From Sympetrum striolatum (Eukaryota; Arthropoda; Insecta; Odonata; Libellulidae): a stretch of DNA of 64,000 bases. The stretch is taken from positions 6,314,752 through 6,378,751 of the forward strand of contig OX388341.1 of NCBI GenBank assembly GCA_947579665.1, in the 5' to 3' direction. Made by a program: the position numbers and the translations under genes. A model generated the notes under the pieces. It searched no databases. It saw nothing but the letters and a program-made list of their open reading frames with translations, and was not told where the DNA came from. The first letter of the stretch is position 1. Each line of letters opens with the position of its first letter. Positions 1-10,358 of this stretch are shown piece after piece.

Positions 1-780
1 CGAGCGGGGCACTTCTCTGAAATCAGACCACTTGGAATGGAATGACCCTATAACAAACATATCCAGTTTTCCTAGAACATCAACTCTCAACTGTTGAATC
101 TCTTTTGGTTTTATTTTCACAGGAAGAACACAAGAGTTCAAATATTTTCAAAATAGGTATTTTTGTATAATGAAATATGTATGATCTTTATGAAGAGGGA
201 CTCTGTATTACTGCAAATATTCTTATTGCATATACACCTCATTTCTATTCCTTTTCTATCATTCTCTATATTTCATATATGTACCAGTTGCACATTTATC
301 ACATATAAATAACAGGCTTCCATAAGTCCTAACTCCTCTGCAATCATTAAAGCTTCCTACTCAACCCTTACTTTCCAATTCAATATTTTAATACCTGTTA
401 ATTTCCAAAAGGGTTATACATTATTCCCTCTAAAAGGTGGTACTTTTTCTCATTTATGTATAATCAGAAAACCATGACAATGGAAGAATAAGTAATATTA
501 TTACATCCTATAACTTAGACAGTTACTTTTCACAAAAGTAGAGAATATGGTAAAAGAAAACATATTAATTACAATTGAATTCATTTATTTAATTCCTATG
601 GGATGAATCCACGTACATTAATATTAACACAAAAGATAATTTATATCATCATATATGTGTATATAACAAAAGTAGTATCATAAAAGATAACATTATAGAG
701 TGAGGAAAAAGATCTATAAAAGAACAATAATCTATAAAATACAATAATCTATAAATCTATAAAAATATATATAAAAATAT
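1..780. other. AT-rich stretch without a recognisable gene
   Basis: I see no coding exon, RNA gene or transposon terminus here. The DNA is AT-rich and ends in a low-complexity run of ataaaat-type repeats at about 715-790, immediately before the C-terminal coding end of a hAT transposase relic. Confidence 0.5.
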
Positions 781-805
781 CAATAATAATGGAATTAAAA
801 AGCAT

Positions 806-2215
806 TTATTCTTTCAGCATATTACAAAATACATCACCAACATTGTGACAATCATCAGGGTATGCTTTCTTTGTTCCAATTATTGCTAAAACAGAATCTG
901 GCAAAACAAAATCTTTGCAGCATTTCCCATGACGCTGCAGTCCATACCGGACAGTCATTACGGAATTAATCATTTTAATTCCAGGACGATTTTTTGCTTT
1001 GTTTTTTATTATGTTGAGTTGGCTGAATATTCTTTCCACCTCAGCGTTGGACCATGGTAAGATAAGTAGCCTCAATGCTACTTCTGATATTTCTTAAAGG
1101 GATTTTCTCCAGTACAGTCTTTGAAGGAATGAACTTCTTTCCAAAACATAACAGTGTCCCGCTTCTCTGACCAGCCAACTAGATTTATTTTGTTGTACTG
1201 TTGTACAATTAATTCTATGACATTTGCTGGAATTTTTATTTCTTCTAAAATTGGTGTTATTGGTTCTTTAACAGCTCTAAGTATATTGACCACAGAATAT
1301 AAGCATATTTTTTCTAAAGTTTTGATGTTTTCAGGCAATCTTTGTTTCAGCTGAATGAATAATTGAAATAAAAATGGTCTGCACCTTTCTCTCAATGCCT
1401 GTTCTTCTGATGTTGTGATTTGATTTGCTCGTTGTAGTTCTTGCACTTTATTTTCAAATCTATACCCTAAGTATGGATTAGGATCAAAAAACCTTTGATC
1501 TCACTAGTTAAGGGATCTAATCTGCATGATGGTAATATCAATTTTTTTCCAGTGGAGTTAATTAGTAAAGTTAAGTCTTTCGGCAATTTAATTGGGTCAG
1601 CATTCCTAGCTTCATAAGATTTATTCACCTGTTGAATTTCTGATAAAATAGGACTTAGGAATAGCATATAGGCTAAATTGGTTTCATCAGAATACATTGA
1701 ATTTATTAGTTCTGCTGTGTAACATTTTTCAGAAGAACATGCTAACTAAAAGTGGAGTTTAAGTTCCTCATATTGTTCAATTATTCTTGTTACAGCAACT
1801 TCAATTGACAACCAGCAAGTTTTACATGATTTAACAATATTTTTTGGATCACATCCATTGTTGATTGTATTGTAAAGTACTTTATATTTGCCTTGCCTGA
1901 GGGGGGAGTTACTGAACCAGTTGTACGTTTCAGATATTAAAAATTCTAAGTTTCTTGGTAATGTTATCATTGACGCTTGGGATACTGCTAGTTGCAATGA
2001 GTGACAAACACATCGAATCAAAATTAAATTTGGGATATCTGCTTTCAGTATTTGATAAAGGCCATTATTTACTCCAACCATGACATTTGCAAGTCCCTAT
2101 GCCAACCAAATTTTGCAAAAGTAAGTTAAGGAGACGTTCCTTTGACAGATTCAGCAATACTTTAACACTACATTCATGTAATTCAGTCAGTGATGTGATG
2201 CGCCGAATTTTAAAG
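806..2215 (-). pseudogene. hAT transposase relic, DUF4371/ZNF862-like, C-terminal half
   Basis: Decayed transposase on the minus strand. In protein order it shows a hAT catalytic-region segment at 2081-1746 (GVNNGLYQILK then CVCHSLQLAVSQA), a middle segment at 1697-1467 and 1446-1078, and the C-terminal dimerisation motif at about 1050 (SNAEVERIFSQLN..KNK..NR). The 2081 and 1697 segments share one frame, broken by an in-frame TAG after KLHF. The next joint, near 1078, needs a single-base shift to reach the SNAEVERIFS segment. Further homology in another frame runs up to about 2215 (ELHECSVKVLLNL..VGIGT). The N-terminal zinc finger is missing; homology stops where the neighbouring ZBED-type element begins, so this copy was either truncated or interrupted by it. 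The family assignment rests on the dimerisation motif and the NNG..CVCHSLQLA region. It is a dead copy. Confidence 0.8.
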
Positions 2216-4885
2216 TCTGCATTCGGCCGAAGCCGAATATTACCCCATCGAAATAATTTATAGAATACAAGAAAAATAAGAAATCTTAAAAAATTTGATT
2301 TAATAATTAGAAATCAAATTTTATAAGTTTAAGATTATAGTGAAGAAACAATAACTTTTCTGCATTGTTTGCAGCCAGATTACTCCTGCGGTCACTGTAC
2401 TGCAGATTTGCAATGCTGAATAAATGTTCACTTTCCACAGAGGTTGGTGGTGGTGATAGGTATTTCTTGGAAATCTCTGCTAGTATAGGGTACTGCTGGT
2501 GGTGATGTTACCACTAATTTGTTGGGCTTTCTTTCCTCTCTAATAGTGGCTGACTTAAGTAAAGTCTTATTTCCTCTTCAACTTCTGAAGGTGGGGATCT
2601 GGCAAATGTTGAAGCCATTTGATTGAAGCAATCCCATATGTTGAAGCTTTGTCCTCTGCTTGATGGAGTTGCTATCTGCACATTTCCAGATCAAGATTTA
2701 ACCAAGTCCTCATTCATATTCTTTAGTTCTACTATCTTTGCATGCTTTTGGTGCAGAATTTCATCACTTGTAAAAAATTTATCCTTAAACCTAGGATCTA
2801 CAAATGTGGCAATAGAGATATGTAATTGGCTCTCAAGGTCACAAAATCGCTTCTGAATTTCCATCTGCATCTCAGCTTTCATTGAATGCAAACCAATTTC
2901 AGAACCTTCCCTTGAGTAGAATGCCAGAAGTATCTAACAGCAGGTATCATATAAGAAATACTTGCATTCTCTTGGCACATGAGTTTTGTAACTTCTTCAG
3001 CAGGTTCCAATAAACAAACTGCTTTCTCTGCGAGCAACCTTTGATAATTAAGTCCTGTTTTGTTGATATTGGTATCAGCGAAAAACAATATTATTGCTTT
3101 CTTCTGTTCAAGCAGCCTTTTTAACATGTAAGAGCTGCTATTCCATCTTGTTTGAACATGTAAAAGTTCCAAAATCTCTTGTATTTCCTGTAGTTTGTCA
3201 TTGGATGAAGATGAATGATGGTGGTGACCTACTATCTTTCTGCTCATAGCAAGTAATTCTGTTATGTTGTGATGTGCTAAAATTGCTCTGTGAACACATA
3301 ACTGAAGGGTGTGAACAAAGCATTTTATGCTTGTATTTCCTATATCACTCATAGCCTTCACCATGTTTGCTCCATTATCAGTGACGATTGCATGACATTT
3401 TTCTTTATTGATTTGCCTTTCTTTTAGTATTTCTTCAATCAGTTTTACTATGTTGTTAGCTGTACGAGTCCCAAGAATTTCTCGGCAAGCTAGTAAAGCA
3501 GATTCATGGTTAAATTAATTGTCAATCCATCGTGCTGTCAAACTCAAAAAAGATTTCTGGTTGTTTCTGTATGTCCAAATGTCTGATGTACAAGATATAC
3601 TTGTAGTACATTTAAATTTTTCATTTATCTTTTTGAGCACAGCAGTATATACCTCAGGTATATTTTTTTCTGTTACATGTCTTCTAGAAGGAACTTTATA
3701 TCTGGGATTCATAGCTTGTGCAAATCTCAAAAATCCTTCATCTTCAACTATTGAAAATGGCTGGCAATCTATTGCTATCATTTCAGCAAGCATTCTGTTT
3801 AATTTTTTTGCCTCAACTGATTCAGAACTATAAGGAATAGCCTTATTGAAGCATTCTTGTAAAGTTTGCTGTTTTGAGGGTGAATTAGCAAGAGCACAAT
3901 GTATTTTAGTGCCATATCTTTCTCTAAATCCTTCTTCTTTTCCTTACACTCAACTTGTACTCCTTATTATGCCTTGTTCGAAGATGGTTAATCATTGATG
4001 TTGTTTTTGGTGTTTTTCCTTCACGTGAAATTTTGAAGCAGCAAATTTGACATTCTGCCTTCAATTAATCCTCACAAGATGTGAAGAATTCCCAAATAGG
4101 GCTCTTTTTTGAAAAACTCATGGGCTACATGGAATAAATTAATTTAAAATCAAATACAGCTCTAAAGATGATTTTTGGAATACATTATTTGAAAAGAATT
4201 ATTCGATATGAACAACAAAAACGAATAGATAATAATGCAGGAATGTTAGTTGAAATACCAATTATTCATCGCATAGCTAAAATATTAATATTTAACTTAT
4301 TTTTATTTCAGTAAAAACGTTTAATGTTCTTACATTGTCACACTTTACCTTTTGTAACAGTGAGCTTTCTGTACGAGCGTAAAATTTTGATTGTTTAGCC
4401 TTAGCCTCGTCTGCTAAAGTTAAAAATGCTACTGATAACATTTTGGGTGTTAAGTCCGTTTTTACCCTAGGCAATTCATTGCGCAATAAGATGCAGCATT
4501 AATTTGCGTGTGCAATTTTTGAGCGGAATGATTGTGTAACTGATGATTGTATTGTTTTGAAGGGAATGGGTATAATGCGCAACTTTGTTTACATCGTGAG
4601 TTATATCGAGTGCTGTCATTGAAATGGGTAATTAAGTGATCGTATTAGATGTATTCGCGAAGGCAATCCAGAACCAGTTTGAGCGTTCTTCCATGACTGC
4701 CCATAACCACGAACGCCCAAAACCGTCCTCCGCATGCGCAGCAACCCCGAAGAAATTTAATTTTATACCGTAAATTGTAATTTAAATCATAATTCCCCCA
4801 GAATTTTCCATATGGAATCAGAAACCTCCGGCCCAGCGATTACTTTGTTGCTTTTACCGAGTTCGGTTCGTTGCGGCGAGCCCTA
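2216..4885 (-). mobile_element. ZBED-type hAT element, approximate span
   Basis: The outer limits are inferred. The 5' terminus on the minus strand is probably at about 4885, where the strand reads TAGGGCTCGCCGCAACGAAC, a typical hAT-like start. The low-coordinate end lies near the GC-rich subterminal palindrome ATTCGGCCGAAGCCGAAT at about 2220-2240, beyond the last coding homology. I could not find a matching terminal inverted repeat or a clear 8-bp duplication at that end. The element abuts the other hAT relic at 806-2215 and may have inserted into it. Confidence 0.5.
2300..4121 (-). pseudogene. ZBED-type hAT transposase with BED zinc finger
   Basis: Minus-strand transposase of the ZBED1/ZBED4-like hAT group. 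The probable start codon is at 4121 (MSFSKKSPIWEFF). A BED zinc finger follows (AECQICC ... SMINHLRTRH), interrupted by an in-frame TAA just before the first cysteine pair. Downstream are the segment at 3793-3515 (MNPRYKVPSRRHV, SCTSDIWTYRNNQ), the RNase H-like core at 3364-2879 (KCFVHTLQLCVHRA, LLHVQTRWNSSSYMLKRLLEQ) and 2891-2691 (ATFVDPRFKDKFF). The terminal dimerisation block is near 2450-2310 (SVESEHLFSIANL, then NAEKLLFLHYNL). Several joints need frame changes, so it is inactive. Domain order and approximate length fit a complete ZBED-type protein. Confidence 0.85.
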
Positions 4886-4889
4886 ATTA

Positions 4890-5222
4890 TAATTAGGGCG
4901 CGCTTATTCATTATAATGAAAGTCGAGAGGCGACGAGACATACCGTATTTTCCTTCAGCCTCAGCTGGGGGCCAGAAGAAGAGGCTTATAAACGTATCCA
5001 GTTTGTTTATCTATTATATATAAACAATTCTTTCATATGAATAAATGATTTAAAAACTATGTATTTTCCAAAAATTGTGGAAAATACAATAATTAAAATA
5101 ATACACCCATACCTCGACTCTGATTCCCCCTAAACACTACCGCACAACCGGGTTTGCCACGGCTATGAGAGCGGTTGCAGGCGTCTGCCACCTTGGCATT
5201 TTCTTTAAACATGCCTGATATA
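4890..5222. other. No gene seen
   Basis: This is an unassigned stretch between the hAT element and the first piece of the B-box satellite. I see no ORF of note and no termini. Confidence 0.4.
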
Positions 5223-5224
5223 GA

Positions 5225-6030
5225 CTATTCTCCGGATTCATTCATGTATATAGATAGGACACTGATTCACAGGCTAAACCACAGGCGTTATTGACTTGAC
5301 ATTTTTACAGCCGATAGGCCATAACGTGAAACCCCCAGAAAAATTGCGATTTTGAACCTCCGTGTCATGGGTTTGATTCCAGAGGGGCCCAAAGTCCCGA
5401 TTTTTCCCATTTAAAAGCATTGCATTGATTTTCGGAAATTAAAAAAAATAATTCCTGGATAGGTCAAATAAAAGTATAGAATCAAAACTCAAGGAGCCTA
5501 CGTATATGGTCATGATCTATCGAAAACATAAATGACTTTTACGGAGAAAATCTTGGGTTCGATGCTAGGCCAATGCAAAAATCTGCCCTTTAAAATACAT
5601 TGAGGAAGTTTTTCATTATTATTTTGATGCAGTTATCGAAATGATACGAAGTTCTTGCTCAGATAGAAGATGTATATTAAGAATCCATTCAAGAAAAATA
5701 GTTATATAAGACCATGCTGTTCCTGGGTTCGATGCCAGAGCACATCACAATTTCTCACATAAGGAATATATGTGAAAAGTAGAACTTCGTTTGAGGCAGT
5801 TACTGCTAATATTTCTGCTTGAATTTTCAGACATAGTTAGAGATGGTGATATTCTGTTGTGCTGCATAAGAAGTATCACCAGAATAACCCGGGTTTGATG
5901 CCAGGCCGTAAAGGCATCTCCCATATTAAACACATTGGGGTAGTATTTCATTATTTTTTTCATCCACTTATCGAAATGATAGGAAGTTCTTGCTTAGCTA
6001 GAAGATGTACATTGAAAATTTAGATCAGAC
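5225..6030 (+). repeat. B-box satellite, partial unit
   Basis: This is a partial copy of the higher-order repeat described at 29290-36945. It opens with the unit start CTCCGGATTCATTCATGTAT and continues with ACAGGCTAAACCACAGGCGT. It then carries a series of GGTTCGATNCCAG-type motifs roughly every 150-190 bp (for example GGTTTGATTCCAGAGGG, GGGTTCGATGCTAGG, GGGTTCGATGCCAGAGC and GGGTTTGATGCCAGGCC). It breaks off around 6030 within the monomer that contains GAAGTTCTTGCTTAGCTAGAAG. Confidence 0.8.
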
Positions 6031-7176
6031 CATCCCAGGCAGCACAGCAGATATCTCTTACGGATAGGAAAGGGCAATAATAGGGAAAGCATATCCCCTA
6101 GACTGAGATAGGGATATAATGGGGAAAAATTTTCCCATCTTATCCGCTTCGAAGGTTCCATTCCGTATAATTCCATTAATTCATTGCTAATAGCTGAATT
6201 GAAATTTTGACGATATGTGCATTATGAAAAACTGCCGATTATTTACTTTTCTTGGCCAACAGTGGATTGAAATACATAATGCAGCTTCTGTAAGTCACTT
6301 ACACGGAGTACAAAGCGCGATACACATATAAGTATTTCTGCGGAGTAATTGTTTAAGAGATATGAAGAACTTTTTCCCATTAGGTATCTTGTTTCCCAAA
6401 ATCAAAAATAAAAAGGATTTTTATATATTCTCATAAAATTATCTGCAATTACATCAACGAGTTGCAATGCCGCAGATCGGGTACTCTACCGCGTTTCTAT
6501 GTCTGCTAATAGCGGAAGACATGCAGCGCTATTTGCAGTAAATGGAAGCAAACTCCTCCATTTTCTTGTAGCCGTCATCTTAGTATTGGTTTAATTAAGT
6601 AAGACAGAGAAATATTGAAAAATTTAATTAGAAGCCATGGGGCTGGGAATTTAAAAAACGCCCAACAGTGTGCTGTAAATTAGTATTGGTGTTCTGTGGC
6701 GTTCATGTTCTTTTGCTTTAGTCGCCGAAGATAGAAGAGGAAGAAAGAAGATATCCCAAGACAGAGAAGCAACTGGAGTCTACGCGTTGCTATTTTGTAC
6801 GAAGAGTTTTAGTAGAGCTTGGATCTCTGCGTCAAGATTTCAAGTGAGTATATATAATTATTTATTCTATTACTGTGCTTTTTTATCTCGTAATGAACCC
6901 ATCGTTAACCATGAGGTCGTGCAATCTAAAACGCGTACGATCTGGGTTAATCATAGAGTTAACTCCTTTTTTCTCAATAATGGTGGATCCTTCTGATTTA
7001 ATCGTAATGAAAGTATTAATTTACAATTAGATTCATCCGTATGTGTATTGAAAGTTTTGGCTAAAGTATTGATATTTATTTTTTAAATTCAGTTTTATGG
7101 CCGTAACCTTTGTTTTATTTGAATGTGTATGTTTTGATTTTATGCTAAACTAATCCCGAGAAATCCTCTCTTACAG
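6030..7176 (+). other. Upstream flank of Rab6 exon; possible untranslated exon ending 6841
   Basis: There is no coding homology here. A purine-rich stretch at about 6720-6841 ends in a good splice donor (TTTCAA|GTGAGTAT) and could be an untranslated first exon for the Rab6-like exon that follows. That is inference only. The expected Rab6 N-terminal coding exon (the beta-1 strand and start of the P loop) is not convincingly present. Confidence 0.25.
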
Positions 7177-7235
7177 TTGGGAAGACATCATTAATTACCA
7201 GATTTATGTGCGACAGTTTTGATAATACATACCAG
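7177..7235 (+). pseudogene. Rab6: Rab6 exon 2 (P-loop/switch I), orphan
   Basis: This 59-bp exon lies between a strong acceptor (CCTCTCTTACAG) and a strong donor (CAG|GTGAGT). After two bases that complete a split valine codon it reads GKTSLITRFMCDSFDNTYQ. That is the Rab6 segment holding the end of the P loop (GKTS) and the start of switch I; the usual Rab6 sequence has Tyr where this has Cys (MYDSFD). Exon length and phase match my recollection of the animal Rab6 exon. Rab6 is a small GTPase of Golgi trafficking. Neither the preceding coding exon nor the following ones (effector loop, WDTAGQ, NKTD) can be found nearby. With the second orphan exon at 9494, it is best read as a partial duplicated gene or an assembly gap. 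Confidence 0.75.
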
Positions 7236-7564
7236 GTGAGTTATATTTAGGAAGTAATCTTCGACTTACTGTTCATCCTGCCATTATTGCACTTTATTTT
7301 AATCGGCTAGTTAACTGGTTTTATCTGAAGGCACTTAGTTTTTGTAATACTCATGATTCGACTTAGCATTAGGATCGAGTTAATGGAAATTGTTTTAGCA
7401 GTGTCGTGATTTGGTATTACCACTCTCTATTACTATTATTTCTATAATAAATTGTTAATACCGTTGTGTTTATATTTCGTAACGAACTTTTGTTTGTCTA
7501 ACCTGATCTAAATTGATAATTAGATTATGTAGCTGCAGCAAGATTCTGGGGAAGGATATGAATA

Positions 7565-9380
7565 ATTAGTTAATTCAAATTCAAATTTTATTACACCGAA
7601 GGACTACAAAGTAGTATGGGCATTGTCAAACAAATAATCATAATCACAATTAAAATAAAATCTCATAATATACAAAGTAATATACAAATCAATAAATATA
7701 CAAAAAAAAAATATGTATAAGTTGTCAAAAGAAAGTGAAATAAAGTTACCGGTTATCACCAAGATATTCTTGGATACTATAGTAGGCCTTTTTTGTTAGA
7801 AGCCTCATTACTTTGTTTTTAAAAGATTTAGCAGTCAAGCAGTCTTTGATGGATGTAGGAAGTTTGTTATAAATGAGAGAGATAGAGTGATGTGGGGCTT
7901 TAAGGGAGAGGGTAAGTGAGTGATCATATAGGTGAATATCCTTATTTTGGCGAGTATTATGGGTATGGATGACTGAGTTAGAAGGGAAAAGATAAAGATT
8001 ATTTTTGGCAAATATGGCACAGGAAAGGATATAAATACAGGGAAGAGTGAGAAGCTTTAAATATTGAAAAAGTGAACGTCCAGGAGTTCTGATGGAAACA
8101 TTTAGGAGAGCTTTTATGGCTCTCTTTTGTGCGGAGAAGGCTTTAATTGCGGAGGGAGAGTTTCCCCAGAAAATAATACCATAAGATAGATGGGAATAAA
8201 TGTTGGTGTAATAGACAGCAATAAGAAATTGTAAAGAAACAAGCTTAACTAACCTACGAATGAGGAAGACGTTACTCGAGAGTGCTAGTAAGTTGATTGA
8301 CATGGTGTGACCAGTCGAGATCATCCTTAATATATAGTCCAAGGGATTTGACAGTATCTGAGCTAGTGATGTTACTGTTATTTATTTTAAGCAGAGGAGT
8401 AGTATTCAAAGGGGAAATTTTTGTATGAAATTGAAGAAACACAGTTTTATTATCATTTAAGTGGAGATTATTGACACTGCACCATTTGGCCATGGATTCA
8501 ACTGATTTTCTAGCATTGAAATAAAGGTCATTCAGTGTTTTTGAACAGCTGATGGTGGAAGTATCATCAGCATAGAGTACAGTATTTGTGTTTGATAAGG
8601 CACTTGGTAGATCATTGATAAATATTATAAACAATAAGGGGCCAAGAACAGATCCTTGGGGAACTCCAGAATTTAAGGAGAGAGGTTTAGAATATACATA
8701 ATGCTTGATATTAGCTGTAACAGTTGGAATTTTGATTATTATCATATTTTTTAAGTAGAAGGAACTACTATGAAGTAGCAATCTCCATAAGCTTAGAGGG
8801 AATTCTTGTTAAGGTATAAGATAAGCAGCAACCATATGAGGCCACATGATGAAAGGGAAGTATTTTTTGATGAAAGCATACAAACTTTGAGATTTGCCAA
8901 GGGGGAATGATAGGTAAAATCAGTTGTGGTGGTAGAAGGAAGGAAGGTGAAGGAAAATTTTACTTAGTGTAATAGGATTGGTATTGAATAGTTATAGGAG
9001 TTATTAAAGATTACTGATAAAATGTTCTAAGATCAATAGCTGCAGCTGAGGATGTCATACAAAGAGAAAGCTGCTGTTGTAGAACGATTCTTTGAACAGA
9101 AATTAGCTGTGATTGTAAATATGGACCCTGAGGAATGTGCACTAAAAGACTGAAAGCCTTTGAAATCTTGGTTGGGCATATTTTCTAAGAAGAGTATATT
9201 GGGTTGATGTGCTCCAAAAAGAGGTTTTGGGGATTCTGAGAAAGGAATAGATTTTCATTGAACTTGGGAGCTGTAAAGGATGGACTTTTTTGAAAATAAT
9301 AAAAATAAATAGTCTATGATCAGACATAGTAAGTGGTTGTACACTTTGAATATCATAAATCATTGAAGATCTTAGAATGT
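7565..9380 (-). mobile_element. Degraded non-LTR retrotransposon (Jockey-superfamily type RT)
   Basis: This minus-strand element is 5' truncated or badly decayed. The reverse transcriptase core is at 8781-8272, with GVPQGSVLGPLLF, the catalytic YADDT, and the downstream NNLHLNDNKTVFLQF and VKSLGLYIKDDLDW motifs. The C-terminal thumb/tail region is at 8342-7746 (YSHLSYGIIFWGNS, AFSAQKRAIKALLN, ending YYSIQEYLGDN). This tail resembles the Daphne/L2/Jockey-type group. A segment at 9363-9142 containing PLTMSDHRLFIF looks like the end of the endonuclease domain, but the joint region 9140-8790 is unreadable. The RT is split between frames near 8300. It lies between the two orphan Rab6 exons. Confidence 0.75.
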
Positions 9381-9493
9381 CATATTATATACTTCGGTCA
9401 TTATGATGGTAGTTAGTTTTTAATTATTTAAGTAAGTGAATTGATCAGATAAACTGTTCACTTTGTTTTAATCAAGTATGTTTAATTTTGTAG

Positions 9494-9560
9494 CTGTTCA
9501 GATGTGTTGCAGCAGTCCTTCCTGGGATGGACTCCACTGAAAACAAGCCTCCTGAGGACA
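9494..9560 (+). pseudogene. Rab6: Rab6 C-terminal-region exon, orphan
   Basis: This 67-bp exon follows an acceptor TTTTGTAG. It encodes LFRCVAAVLPGMDSTENK followed by PPED, plus one base A, then a GTATCC donor of moderate quality. The sequence matches the Rab6 alpha-5 helix and start of the hypervariable tail, which normally reads RRVAAALPGMDSTENKPPED; the Arg-to-Cys and Ala-to-Val differences are both C-to-T changes. The final A would supply the first base of the following Met codon in Rab6. The last exon, with its prenylated CAC terminus, was not found with confidence. Between this exon and the one at 7177 there is only the non-LTR element and unrecognised sequence, so the GTPase core exons are absent. 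Confidence 0.75.
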
Positions 9561-10356
9561 GTATCCTTTCAATTCTAACAAAGGAAGCTATAGATTTTTA
9601 CATATTTTTATTTAATTTACTTGAAAATGTTATAATTTTGTCTAAAAAGTCTGCGAAGACCTAATTATATGCATTATTTAGCATAGAATGATAGATTTTT
9701 GTTGAATCTGATTGCACATCTTTCTTAAGCAGTGGTGAACTTAGATGAATTTTGGTTCTAAAGCTATTATTTTTCAGATATGTGCATCATTTATATAATT
9801 TATCATCGTGATGTATGACCATTTTTTCACTATCCTTCAAACCTAATCTATCCCTTGTCATGGATTTAGACATTCTTTATGATGTGATAAGTTTTAATAC
9901 TAGTTTTATTCTAAGATATTTTTTAGAATAAGAGTTAAAGTCACCTAGTGCAGGTAAAAACTGACTCTGATTAAAATATTATTTGGTTCAAAATTGAAAA
10001 ATTTGTAGCTGGGTCTGTTCTATTCAGCTATTAGCATGGAGTATGCTGGCTTTATCCATCATTTATGGACTAAAAGCTGAGATATAAATTGCTCTTTCCC
10101 TGAAAACCTTGATCACCAGATCAAAACATGTAAACACATGTTATATATTCATATTTATGAAGAATGACACAGTTGATGTATGTATAATCATTATGTAATG
10201 ATTTTGAATCATTTTGGAGGATGGATGGATTCTCATATTCTTAAGGAGAATTTTTTTCACATCTTAATCATGGAAAAACTTCTCTTCACTTAACTAATTT
10301 AATGGAAAGGTTTAATTAATTATATACTGTAAATATCTTTTCTTCCTGAATTGAAG
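9561..10356. other. No gene seen
   Basis: AT-rich, intron-like sequence between the Rab6-like exon and the Tigger element. The reading frame of the Rab6 exon stays open to a TAA at about 9661-9663 beyond the donor, but the extension does not resemble Rab6. Confidence 0.4.
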
Positions 10357-10358
10357 TA

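Noticed and set aside
4292..4486. Minus-strand ORF upstream of the ZBED-type transposase
   Set aside because: It lies inside the element but shows no hAT or zinc-finger motif and no clear splice link to the start at 4121.
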